Shown here: positions 1 to 5,226 of the stretch, piece after piece
Position numbering within the stretch: the stretch's first letter is position 1
Layout of the letters: the number at the start of each line of letters is the position of its first letter
NCBI GenBank assembly: GCA_014860845.1
Contig: JACZIY010000623.1
Coordinates: 1 to 8,068 of the forward strand
Direction: 5' to 3'
DNA length: 8,068 bases
Source of the DNA: Anaerolineaceae bacterium
GTDB lineage: Bacteria; Chloroflexota; Anaerolineae; Anaerolineales; Anaerolineaceae
The notes under the pieces: model-generated
Told to the model about the DNA's origin: nothing
The model's input: the letters and a program-made list of their open reading frames with translations, nothing else
The model's database searches: none
Translations under genes and position numbers: made by a program

Positions 1-593
1 CTTATATTCCGACTCCTGAGCGCGACGTTGACAAGCCTTTCCTGATGCCTGTTGAGGACGTGTTCACGATCACTGGTCGCGGGACAGTGGCGACTGGCAG
101 GGCGGAGCGCGGGACTTTGAAGCTTGGCTCGGATGTGGAGATCGTGGGAATCAAAGAGACGAAGAAGACGGTTTGTACCGGCATCGAGATGTTCCGCAAG
201 ATGATGGACGAGTGCCAGGCGGGGGACAACGTGGGGTTGTTGCTTCGCGGTGTGGACAAGGACGACTTGGAGCGTGGGATGGTGGTGTGCGCGCCGAAGT
301 CGGTGCTGCCGCACAAGAAGTTCAAGGGGTCGGCGTACATCTTGACGAAGGAAGAGGGGGGTCGGCACACGCCGTTCTTCCAGGGCTATCGGCCTCAGTT
401 TTATTTCCGGACGACGGACGTGACGGGAGTGGCGACGCTTCCGGAGGGTCGGGAGATGGTGATGCCGGGTGACAACGTGGACCTGGCGATCGAGCTGATC
501 ACGCCGATCGCGATGGAGCAGGGTCTGCGCTTCGCGGTGCGCGAAGGCGGACGCACCGTCGGCGCCGGCGTCGTTTCCGAGATCGTGAAGTAA
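1..593 (+). CDS. tuf: Elongation factor Tu, C-terminal half (5' truncated by window edge)
   Basis: EF-Tu is the GTPase that carries aminoacyl-tRNA to the ribosomal A site. Reading begins at base 3 and runs 196 codons to TAA at 591-593, about half of the usual ~400 residues. The G domain is missing because the window starts late; domains II and III are present. Visible signatures are the domain II start ([16 protein letters not shown], then GRGTVATGR) and the domain III block [15 protein letters not shown], and the C-terminus ends normally (VVSEIVK). tRNA-Trp follows 20 bases after the stop, the usual arrangement for a tuf next to secE-nusG. Codon choice is odd: Lys is almost always AAG, and GGG, GTG, TCG and ACG are frequent. 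The ribosomal protein genes downstream use GGT, GAA and AAA far more. Either the genome treats this gene differently or the segment has another origin. Confidence 0.97.
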   Translation, partial: YIPTPERDVDKPFLMPVEDVFTITGRGTVATGRAERGTLKLGSDVEIVGIKETKKTVCTGIEMFRKMMDECQAGDNVGLLLRGVDKDDLERGMVVCAPKSVLPHKKFKGSAYILTKEEGGRHTPFFQGYRPQFYFRTTDVTGVATLPEGREMVMPGDNVDLAIELITPIAMEQGLRFAVREGGRTVGAGVVSEIVK

Positions 594-613
594 GGAATCA
601 GTGCGCATTCGGT

Positions 614-686
614 AGGCCAGTAGCTCAATTGGTAGAGCACCGGTCTCCAAAACCGGGGGTTGCGGGTTCAATTCCTGCCTCGCCTG
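614..686 (+). tRNA. trnW: tRNA-Trp (anticodon CCA)
   Basis: A full 73-nt cloverleaf can be drawn. The acceptor is 614-620 with 679-685, the D stem GCTC/GAGC is 623-626 with 635-638, the anticodon stem CCGGT/ACCGG is 640-644 with 652-656, and the loop CTCCAAA carries anticodon CCA at 647-649. The T stem GCGGG/CCTGC is 662-666 with 674-678, with loop TTCAATT. The discriminator is G686, as expected for bacterial tRNA-Trp. CCA is not encoded (CCT follows), so it would be added enzymatically. One acceptor pair is broken: C618 (position 5) faces C681 (position 68), where a G would restore pairing. The other six acceptor pairs are Watson-Crick. Position between tuf and secE is conserved in many bacteria. 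Confidence 0.95.
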
Positions 687-702
687 CCTGAAAGCTAGAC
701 AG

Positions 703-726
703 CGCCGTCCGACCAGGCGGCGTTTT
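703..726 (+). terminator. GC-rich hairpin with short T run after tRNA-Trp
   Basis: CGCCGTC (703-709) pairs with GGCGGCG (716-722) with one G-U pair and a 6-nt loop, followed directly by TTTT (723-726). It could end the tuf/tRNA-Trp transcript. The T run is short and is followed by GGG, so termination would be weak, and a processing signal for the tRNA 3' end is an alternative. G+C content drops right after this hairpin. Confidence 0.4.
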
Positions 727-749
727 GGGTGTAAAAAAAGGAGAGAAAA

Positions 750-1016
750 TTGGCAGCTAAGTTTCTGAAACCAAAAGAAAAAGAAGTTACAAAACGTTCA
801 GACAAAGCCTCGAGCTCAGCAAAAAAGAAGCAAAATCGACTGGCTCGTTTTTGGCGTACCACGATTGGAGAATTGCGCAAGGTTAGCTGGCCAACTCCAC
901 AAGAAGCCTGGCGATTAACGAAAGTTGTGTTGGTCGTGGTTTTTGTTATGGCAGCAATTTTGGGATTATTAGATTTTATATTTTCTCGTTTGATTGCTGT
1001 TTTGGTAGCTATCTAA
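750..1016 (+). CDS. secE: Preprotein translocase subunit SecE
   Basis: SecE is the small essential membrane subunit that clamps SecY in the Sec translocon. The 88-residue protein has a Lys-rich soluble N-terminal half (about 1-35) and the conserved amphipathic motif GELRKVSWPTPQEAWRLT (about 40-57). A single transmembrane helix follows at about 58-82. This is the short one-TM form found in most bacteria. The start is a TTG at 750 rather than ATG; GGAG at 740-743, six bases upstream, supports it, and no in-frame ATG lies before the conserved motif. nusG starts 27 bases after the stop, giving the near-universal secE-nusG pair. rpmG (L33), which in many bacteria sits between tRNA-Trp and secE, is absent here. 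Confidence 0.95.
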   Translation: MAAKFLKPKEKEVTKRSDKASSSAKKKQNRLARFWRTTIGELRKVSWPTPQEAWRLTKVVLVVVFVMAAILGLLDFIFSRLIAVLVAI

Positions 1017-1043
1017 GAGCTACAGTAAGTTGAGGAATAACCG

Positions 1044-1682
1044 ATGGATGATTTTGTAAACGATCAGATTAATCCAGAAGAAGAACCAGAAAATCTGGAA
1101 ATGGATGAAGTTGTAGAAAAACCAGAATTGGATACGCTGGACTCTGATTTGGGCGATGATGAAGCACACTGGTATGTGATCCATTGCTATTCGGGTTATG
1201 AGAACAAAGTTCGCCATAACCTCGAACAACGAATCGATTCCATGGGTATGAAAGACAGAATTTTTGATGTTGTTATCCCTACACAGGAAGAAATTGAAGT
1301 AAAGGATGGCAAACGTCGCACTGTAGAACGACATGTCTTCCCTGGTTATGTATTGGTCAACATGGTCATGAGTGAAGAATCATGGTACGTCGTACGGAAT
1401 ACACCGGGTGTCACAGGTTTTGTGGGTATGGGTAACGAACCAACCCCACTCCGCAGTGATGAAGTTTCCCAGATTTTACGCCGTATGGAAGCCGAAGCCC
1501 CCCATGTCAAGGTATCTTTCAAAGTTGGCGAACGAGTTCGCATTGTGGATGGTCCCTTCAATGATTTCCGTGGTACAGTGGCGGAGATTGATCTGGATCG
1601 TACCAAAGTGCGTGTGATGGTTAATTTCTTCGGGCGTGAAACCCCGGTAGAATTGGACTTTTTACAGGTAGAAAAAGCGTAA
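1044..1682 (+). CDS. nusG: Transcription termination/antitermination factor NusG
   Basis: NusG binds RNA polymerase through its NGN domain and contacts Rho or ribosomal S10 through its KOW domain. Of 212 residues, the NGN domain starts at about 42 (HWYVIHCYSGYENKV), includes VFPGYVLVNM (98-107) and NTPGVTGFVG (119-128), and ends near 150. The KOW domain is about 158-212, with KVGERVRIVDGPFNDFRGTV and a regular end. The family is usually about 175-185 residues; the excess is an acidic N-terminal extension of about 41 residues holding 18 Asp/Glu and one Lys. The ATG at 1044 is preceded by TGAGGA (1031-1036), so the extension seems to be real. A small hairpin and an L1-type site follow before rplK. 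Confidence 0.97.
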   Translation: MDDFVNDQINPEEEPENLEMDEVVEKPELDTLDSDLGDDEAHWYVIHCYSGYENKVRHNLEQRIDSMGMKDRIFDVVIPTQEEIEVKDGKRRTVERHVFPGYVLVNMVMSEESWYVVRNTPGVTGFVGMGNEPTPLRSDEVSQILRRMEAEAPHVKVSFKVGERVRIVDGPFNDFRGTVAEIDLDRTKVRVMVNFFGRETPVELDFLQVEKA

Positions 1683-1686
1683 ATCT

Positions 1687-1710
1687 GGCACTTTTTTATG
1701 TGCCTTAATT
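1687..1710 (+). other. Short hairpin between nusG and rplK
   Basis: GGCAC (1687-1691) pairs with GTGCC (1700-1704) across the loop TTTTTTAT, followed by TTAATT. The stem has five pairs and the tract after it is poor in T, so it is at most a leaky terminator. It could also be a processing or 3'-protecting hairpin. It ends just before the L1-type structure of rplK. Confidence 0.35.
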
Positions 1711-1712
1711 TA

Positions 1713-1742
1713 GTGGGAGGATGAAGAATCCGATAAAACCAC
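1713..1742 (+). promoter_or_regulatory. Putative L1 operator (23S rRNA mimic) upstream of rplK
   Basis: GTGG (1713-1716) pairs with CCAC (1739-1742). GGAT (1719-1722) pairs with ATCC (1728-1731) around loop GAAGA. Between the stems lies an asymmetric internal loop of GA (1717-1718) against GATAAAA (1732-1738). The layout GTGG-GA-GG..CC-GA..A-CCAC is that of the L1-binding helix of 23S rRNA, and L1 is known to repress the L11-L1 operon through such mimicry. The Shine-Dalgarno of rplK (AAGGAG, 1744-1749) begins one base after the stem, so bound L1 would block it. Function is inferred; the structure is seen directly. Confidence 0.72.
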
Positions 1743-1754
1743 GAAGGAGAAATA

Positions 1755-2180
1755 GTGGCAAAGAAATTTAAAGCATTTGTGAAGTTGGTGTTGTCTGCTG
1801 GTAAAGCAAACCCTGCACCTCCCGTTGGTCCTGCGCTCGCAGCGCATGGTGTCAATATTATGGCGTTCTGTAAAGAATACAACGCCCGCACGCAAAACAA
1901 AGCGGGTGAGATTATTCCTGCAGAAATTTCCGTTTATACGGATGGTTCGTTTACATTTATCCTTAAATCGCCACCTACAGCCTTTCTCTTGAAAAAAGCT
2001 GCCGGAATCGAAAAAGGTTCTGCAGTTCCGAACAAGGAAAAGGTTGGCAAGGTCACTCGTGACCAGGTGCGTGAGATTGCTGAAACCAAGTTCAAAGACA
2101 TGAACGCAGTTGATATGGAAGATGCAATGGCCCAGATTGAAGGCACAGCCCGCAATATGGGCATTACGGTGGTTGATTAG
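1755..2180 (+). CDS. rplK: Large-subunit ribosomal protein L11 (uL11)
   Basis: L11 binds the GTPase-associated region of 23S rRNA at the base of the L7/L12 stalk and is the target region of thiostrepton. The 141 residues match the family length of about 141-142. The N-terminal domain carries the proline-rich helix signature [28 protein letters not shown] (about 19-46). The RNA-binding C-terminal domain (about 70-141) includes [15 protein letters not shown] and ends in [12 protein letters not shown]. The start is GTG at 1755, with AAGGAG at 1744-1749 five bases upstream, and the protein begins [10 protein letters not shown] as expected. It lies 72 bases after nusG and 53 bases before rplA. Translation is probably repressed by L1 through the site at 1713-1742. 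Confidence 0.98.
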   Translation: MAKKFKAFVKLVLSAGKANPAPPVGPALAAHGVNIMAFCKEYNARTQNKAGEIIPAEISVYTDGSFTFILKSPPTAFLLKKAAGIEKGSAVPNKEKVGKVTRDQVREIAETKFKDMNAVDMEDAMAQIEGTARNMGITVVD

Positions 2181-2185
2181 TTATT

Positions 2186-2222
2186 TGTGGGAGGGTGACT
2201 ATTGTTGCCCGCTGGAACCACA
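2186..2222 (+). promoter_or_regulatory. Second putative L1 operator, upstream of rplA
   Basis: TGTGG (2186-2190) pairs with CCACA (2218-2222). GGGT (2193-2196) pairs with GCCC (2207-2210) including one G-U pair. The internal loop is again GA (2191-2192) against seven bases (GCTGGAA, 2211-2217), the same geometry as the site before rplK although the hairpin sequence differs. The rplA Shine-Dalgarno GAGGAG (2223-2228) starts at the next base. Conserved architecture with a changed inner helix argues for selection on the L1-binding shape. Direct binding is inferred. Confidence 0.68.
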
Positions 2223-2233
2223 GAGGAGAAAAA

Positions 2234-2953
2234 ATGGCAAAAATAGGAAAGCAATTTAAAGCAGCGATGGAAAAAGTAGATCGCCAGAGATACTATGAAC
2301 CTCGCGAAGCACTGGAATTAGCAAAAGAGTTATCATTCACAAAATTTGATGGGACGATTGAAGTCCATTTGCGCACTGGTTTGGATCCCCGTCAGGCAGA
2401 TCAACAGGTTCGTGATGTCGTCGTTTTGCCCCATGGTTTGGGGAAAACAGTCCGTGTATTGGTTTTCGCCCAGGGTGAAGGTGCCGCATTGGCTCGTGAA
2501 GCTGGCGCTGATTATGTCGCTGATGATGACGAATGGATCAAGAAGATTCAGGATGGTTTCACCGATTTTGATGTTGCGATTTCAACACCGGACATGATGG
2601 GTAAAGCTGGACGTTTAGGTCGTGTCTTGGGCCCCCGAGGCTTGATGCCGAATCCTAAGGCTGGTACCGTTGTTCAGGCACAGGATTTGCCACGCGTTAT
2701 CGAAGAATCCAAAGCCGGTCGTGTCGAATTCCGTCTGGATAAAACCGCCAATATTCACGCTCCCATTGGTAAGGTTTCCTTTGATCTGGATAAACTGTTC
2801 GAAAACTTATCCGCTTTGATGGAAGCTATTCGCAAAGCAAAACCATCTGGAGCAAAGGGAAGTTACATCAAGCGTGTAACCATCGCCTCCACCATGGGTC
2901 CTGGTATCAAAGTGGATGCCACGGTCGCACAGGCATTAAAAGTTAAAGAGTAA
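2234..2953 (+). CDS. rplA: Large-subunit ribosomal protein L1 (uL1)
   Basis: L1 forms the mobile L1 stalk that handles E-site tRNA, and it is the known autogenous repressor of the rplK-rplA unit. From ATG 2234 the protein has 239 residues; the family is about 230-240. It shows the opening segment [16 protein letters not shown], the domain I strand [20 protein letters not shown], domain II motifs (GAD, then [11 protein letters not shown]), the signature [18 protein letters not shown], and the C-terminal [16 protein letters not shown] at 2195 is in frame but lies inside the L1-type hairpin and adds 13 atypical residues. ATG 2234 with GAGGAG (2223-2228) is preferred. No terminator follows; an internal promoter for rplJL begins within about 20 bases. 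Confidence 0.98.
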   Translation: MAKIGKQFKAAMEKVDRQRYYEPREALELAKELSFTKFDGTIEVHLRTGLDPRQADQQVRDVVVLPHGLGKTVRVLVFAQGEGAALAREAGADYVADDDEWIKKIQDGFTDFDVAISTPDMMGKAGRLGRVLGPRGLMPNPKAGTVVQAQDLPRVIEESKAGRVEFRLDKTANIHAPIGKVSFDLDKLFENLSALMEAIRKAKPSGAKGSYIKRVTIASTMGPGIKVDATVAQALKVKE

Positions 2954-2968
2954 TTAGAAATTTTAACA

Positions 2969-2996
2969 TTGTGAGTATCCCCGGTTGTGGTACAAT
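2969..2996 (+). promoter_or_regulatory. Probable promoter for the L10 leader and rplJL
   Basis: TTGTGA (2969-2974) and TACAAT (2991-2996) are separated by 16 bases, and TGG directly before the -10 box gives an extended -10 (TGnTACAAT). The start would fall near 3003, exactly where the L10-leader consensus begins. A dyad (2979-3001: CCCC and TTGT arms facing ACAA and GGGG) is centred on the -10 region and might be an operator. Confidence 0.55.
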
Positions 2997-3002
2997 TGGG
3001 GT

Positions 3003-3133
3003 TCACCGAAGAAAGCAGGAGCCTTAGGGCTTAAACATTTCCCGCTGAGGTGGAGACTGAAAGACGAAATACCTGTTAGCAGGTTCATGTCATGTTTGAA
3101 GTCTTTACTTTGGCGAAAAGTAAAGACTTTTTA
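3003..3133 (+). promoter_or_regulatory. Ribosomal protein L10 leader with attenuator (rplJL autoregulation)
   Basis: The 5' part, CACCGAAGAAAGCAGG, then AGCC-TTAG-GGCT (3020-3031), GCTTAAA and CCCGCTGAGGTG, closely follows the conserved L10-leader pattern I know from Firmicutes and others, which the L10-(L7/L12)4 complex binds. A further hairpin ACCTG/CAGGT (3071-3075 with 3080-3084) follows. The leader ends in the intrinsic terminator at 3099-3133. In Bacillus subtilis the equivalent leader works by transcription attenuation. Here AAAGAC (3060-3065) could pair with GTCTTT (3101-3106) of the terminator's left arm, a possible antiterminator. The binding role is established for the family; the switch model here is inference. 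Confidence 0.8.
3099..3133 (+). terminator. Intrinsic terminator/attenuator before rplJ
   Basis: A perfect 13-bp stem pairs 3099-3111 (AAGTCTTTACTTT) with 3117-3129, with loop GGCGA and a following T-rich tract (TTTATTTT). It lies between rplA and rplJ, immediately after the L10 leader. It is therefore best read as an attenuator that sets rplJL output and also limits read-through from rplA. Confidence 0.8.
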
Positions 3134-3162
3134 TTTTAATTTGAAAGGAAGGAGGTAAGACG

Positions 3163-3678
3163 TTGGCTTTTACCAAGAAACATAAAGGACAAATGATGGC
3201 TCAATATGAGCAGTGGCTGCAAGGCAGCGAAGCAGTTTTCTTTCTTGAATATCAGAAAATGAGCATGAAAGAAATCGATGACTTGCGCAAAAAAGTTCGT
3301 GAAACCGGCAGTGAAATTCATGTTGTAAAAAACACATTGATGTCAAAAGCTTTCCAGAATTCAGGGATTGACGCTGAGTTTGCAATGGAAGGCACTACAA
3401 TGGCCGGGTTTGCGTTCAGTGATCCGCCCGCTTTAGCAAAGGTTTTCAAAGAAATAACCAAAAAATCTGAGGTATTTGCAGTAAAAAGTGGTTATTTGGG
3501 TTCCCGCAAGATCAGCCAGAAAGATGTTGAATCACTGGCAGAATTACCAGGTTTACCGGTATTACGCGCTACCCTGTTAGGTTTGATCAATTCACCAGCC
3601 AGCAAATTGGTACGCACCATTGCTGAACCTGCCCGTGGATTGGCTGCTGTTGTAAAAGCTTATTCCGAACAAGGATAA
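3163..3678 (+). CDS. rplJ: Large-subunit ribosomal protein L10 (uL10)
   Basis: L10 is the base of the stalk: its N-terminal domain binds 23S rRNA next to L11 and its C-terminal helix carries L7/L12 dimers. The 171 residues are normal for the family. Recognisable parts are AVFFLEYQKMSMKEIDDLRKKVRE (about 24-47), VVKNTLMSKAF (54-64), the GTTMAGFAFSDPPALAKV block, and the C-terminal helix LVRTIAEPARGLAAVVKAYSEQG. The start is TTG at 3163, supported by a strong GGAGG at 3151-3155 seven bases upstream and by the residues that follow (AFTKKHKGQ). rplL starts 50 bases downstream. Expression is likely controlled by the L10 leader and attenuator directly upstream. Confidence 0.97.
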   Translation: MAFTKKHKGQMMAQYEQWLQGSEAVFFLEYQKMSMKEIDDLRKKVRETGSEIHVVKNTLMSKAFQNSGIDAEFAMEGTTMAGFAFSDPPALAKVFKEITKKSEVFAVKSGYLGSRKISQKDVESLAELPGLPVLRATLLGLINSPASKLVRTIAEPARGLAAVVKAYSEQG

Positions 3679-3728
3679 GTAAGAAATTAATTAAAATTTA
3701 TAAAAATACACTTAAGGAGTGATTAGAA

Positions 3729-4106
3729 ATGGCTGATTTAGCAAAAATTGTTGATATGTTGAGCGAGCTTTCTGTATTAGAAGCTGCTGATTTGGTTAAG
3801 TTGTTGGAAGAAAAATGGGGCGTTTCCGCCGCCGCACCTGTGGCCGCAGTTGCTGCTGCTGGTCCTGCTGCTGTTGCAGAAGAAGTTGAAGAACAGACTG
3901 AGTTCGATGTTGTTCTCAAAAATGCTGGCCCCAAGAAAATTGAAACCATTAAGGTTATCCGCCAACTCACAAACCTGGGTCTCGTAGAAGCCAAGAATAT
4001 GGCAGAAGCTGCTGACTCAAAGGTGCTCACCGGCGTTTCCAAAGAAGCTGCCGAAGATGCCAAGAAGAAATTGGTTGAAGCAGGCGCTGAAGTAGTAGTT
4101 GCCTAA
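3729..4106 (+). CDS. rplL: Large-subunit ribosomal protein L7/L12 (bL12)
   Basis: L7/L12 forms the multi-copy stalk that recruits and stimulates translational GTPases. The 125 residues fall into three parts. An N-terminal dimerisation domain (1-32) binds L10. An Ala/Pro/Val-rich hinge spans about 33-50 ([18 protein letters not shown]). The C-terminal domain (about 54-125) holds the factor-binding motif [22 protein letters not shown], slightly divergent from the common VIKVVREITGLGLKEAK. AAGGAG at 3714-3719 precedes ATG 3729. The gene is the last of the cluster and is followed within 25 bases by a strong terminator. Confidence 0.98.
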   Translation: MADLAKIVDMLSELSVLEAADLVKLLEEKWGVSAAAPVAAVAAAGPAAVAEEVEEQTEFDVVLKNAGPKKIETIKVIRQLTNLGLVEAKNMAEAADSKVLTGVSKEAAEDAKKKLVEAGAEVVVA

Positions 4107-4125
4107 TCCAATTCGGATGTAAACT

Positions 4126-4157
4126 AAAAAACGGCTGAATAACTCAGCCGTTTTTTT
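4126..4157. terminator. Bidirectional intrinsic terminator between rplL and lexA
   Basis: ACGGCTGA (4131-4138) pairs with TCAGCCGT (4144-4151) with loop ATAAC. Seven T (4151-4157) follow on the + strand and six A (4126-4131) precede, so the same stem has a U tract when read from either side. It lies between the convergent ends of rplL and lexA and can stop both transcripts. Confidence 0.9.
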
Positions 4158-4210
4158 GATTCTTATCAATGGCAAGAAAAAAAATACTAATGAACAGGAG
4201 AATTTGGTGT

Positions 4211-4942
4211 CTACAAAATTTCGCTTTTGTATTGCCGGATAACCATCACAACTTTACCCATGATGCGTAATGCTTCCGGATTGTCGATATAGATGGGGTC
4301 CATGGTGGGGTTAGCCGGTTGCAAGCGGATACGACTTTTCTCTTTGTAGAAATATTTCAGGGTGGTCTCGTCCTTGTCATCCAGCCAGACAGCAACCATT
4401 TCACCGTTGACAGCCTGATTGGAAGGGCGGATGATGATCAAATCACCATCATTGACCATAGCATCGATCATGGAATCTCCCTGTACTTCAAGGGCGAAAA
4501 GCTCACTGACCCGTTCACGAGCAGGTAAAAGGCTGCGGGCAATTTCTACGCCACTTTCCGAATCGTAGTAATTGAAATCAGAAGTAGGCATGGGAATTGG
4601 GGAACTGGCGACAATACGACCACGCAGCGGGATATTGACAAGATTATCCACTGCAGAATTGACAGCACGGACCGTGTCCCGGACTTTGGTGCTGATGGCT
4701 TTACCAGCAGAGCGCAATGGTTTCAAAACACGGATACTGCGGGAGATGCGACCTTCGCGAGAGATGTATTCTTTTTCTTCCAGTTGGTTGAGGTAATAAT
4801 CTACCAATGACGTTGATTTAACATCGATGGAATCACCGATTTCACGAATAGAAGGGGAATAGCCAAATTCATCGATGAATTCGGTCAGATATTCCATTAT
4901 CCTGCGATGGCGGTCACTCAGACCTTCTCTTTTTCTAGCCAT
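4211..4942 (-). CDS. lexA: LexA repressor (SOS regulator, S24 self-cleaving)
   Basis: LexA represses DNA-damage genes and cleaves itself when RecA filaments form. From ATG at 4942 the protein has 243 residues, longer than the common ~200 because of an extended linker (about 75-103). The N-terminal winged helix-turn-helix covers 1-70 (LSDRHRRIMEYL, GYSPSIREIGDSI, STSLVDYYLNQLEEKEYI). The C-terminal peptidase domain has the catalytic Ser157 in VQGDSM and Lys196 in DETTLKYFY. The cleavage loop reads IPLRGRIVASSPI, so the scissile bond is predicted as Ala112-Ser113, not the usual Ala-Gly. AAGGAGAA (minus strand, 4947-4954) supports the start; a farther in-frame ATG at 4993 would lie inside the promoter and operators. 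The gene converges on rplL. Autoregulation is likely from the two operator-like repeats upstream. Confidence 0.93.
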   Translation of the reverse strand: MARKREGLSDRHRRIMEYLTEFIDEFGYSPSIREIGDSIDVKSTSLVDYYLNQLEEKEYISREGRISRSIRVLKPLRSAGKAISTKVRDTVRAVNSAVDNLVNIPLRGRIVASSPIPMPTSDFNYYDSESGVEIARSLLPARERVSELFALEVQGDSMIDAMVNDGDLIIIRPSNQAVNGEMVAVWLDDKDETTLKYFYKEKSRIRLQPANPTMDPIYIDNPEALRIMGKVVMVIRQYKSEIL

Positions 4943-4961
4943 TTGAATTCTCCTTAATAAT

Positions 4962-5007
4962 CGAATATTTGTACTATATAATAACACGAACATGTGTCCT
5001 AAGTCAA
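4962..5007 (-). promoter_or_regulatory. lexA promoter with two SOS-box-like operators
   Basis: On the minus strand, TTGACT (5007-5002) and TATTAT (4983-4978) form a -35/-10 pair with an 18-base spacer. Two 15-base direct repeats agree at 12 positions (plus-strand form CGAAyATkTGTmCTA), at 4962-4976 and 4987-5001. The second fills the spacer and the first lies just after the -10. Read on the minus strand they are TAGTACAAATATTCG and TAGGACACATGTTCG, each one base away from the RGTACNNNDGTWCB-type LexA box known from cyanobacteria. Binding by LexA is inferred. Confidence 0.7.
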
Positions 5008-5019
5008 GTACTTTTTTTC

Positions 5020-5082
5020 GCTAAAAGCTGATGGCTAATGGCTCATGGCTCAATGCTGAAAGCTCAAGGCTGACGGCTGATT
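5020..5082. repeat. Nine-unit heptamer tandem repeat (GCTnAnn)
   Basis: Nine consecutive 7-base units each begin with GCT and carry A at position 5: GCTAAAA, GCTGATG, GCTAATG, GCTCATG, GCTCAAT, GCTGAAA, GCTCAAG, GCTGACG, GCTGATT. The phase never slips over 63 bases. Units vary only at positions 4, 6 and 7. The array resembles the short tandem heptamer repeats described in cyanobacteria, but with a different sequence. It starts just upstream of the lexA promoter. Confidence 0.85.
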
Positions 5083-5152
5083 GTGACTAGTCCTAAAATT
5101 ATGACTGAAAATTACAGCATGCAACGAAAATAGAATTCCTGAATTTGCCATC

Positions 5153-5179
5153 CACGAATTGATCACGAATTCACGAATA
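5153..5179. repeat. CACGAAT short direct repeats
   Basis: CACGAATT occurs at 5153-5160 and 5164-5171, and CACGAATA at 5172-5179; the last two copies are adjacent. This looks like a dispersed intergenic repeat unit rather than a coding or regulatory element. No gene is visible in the surrounding 411 bases (4943-5353) between divergent lexA and the gene at 5354. Confidence 0.6.
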
Positions 5180-5226
5180 AGACTTCTCGATTGAGATGGA
5201 ATTTTCCTTTCATTTTTCTCTGTGAA

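Noticed and set aside
173..472. Open frame of 99 codons inside tuf in another phase
   Set aside because: It overlaps the certain EF-Tu frame, is Gly/Arg-rich as expected for an out-of-phase reading of GC-rich DNA, and resembles no family.
1346..1900. 184-codon antisense open frame across nusG and rplK
   Set aside because: It crosses two certain genes and their regulatory gap, and its residues are not family-like.
2195..2233. GTG at 2195 as an upstream start for rplA
   Set aside because: It lies inside the L1-type hairpin, has no Shine-Dalgarno, and adds 13 residues that do not fit the L1 family. ATG 2234 with GAGGAG fits.
4207..4242. AGGAG followed by GTG and 11 codons on the + strand
   Set aside because: It reads antisense into the end of lexA and stops after 11 codons; chance is sufficient.
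4943..4993. ATG at 4993 (minus strand) as the lexA start
   Set aside because: It would sit inside the -35/-10 region and operators. ATG 4942 has a strong Shine-Dalgarno and the protein begins like other LexA proteins.
5020..5179. CRISPR array
   Set aside because: The repeats are only 7-8 bases long with no regular spacers and no cas genes nearby.
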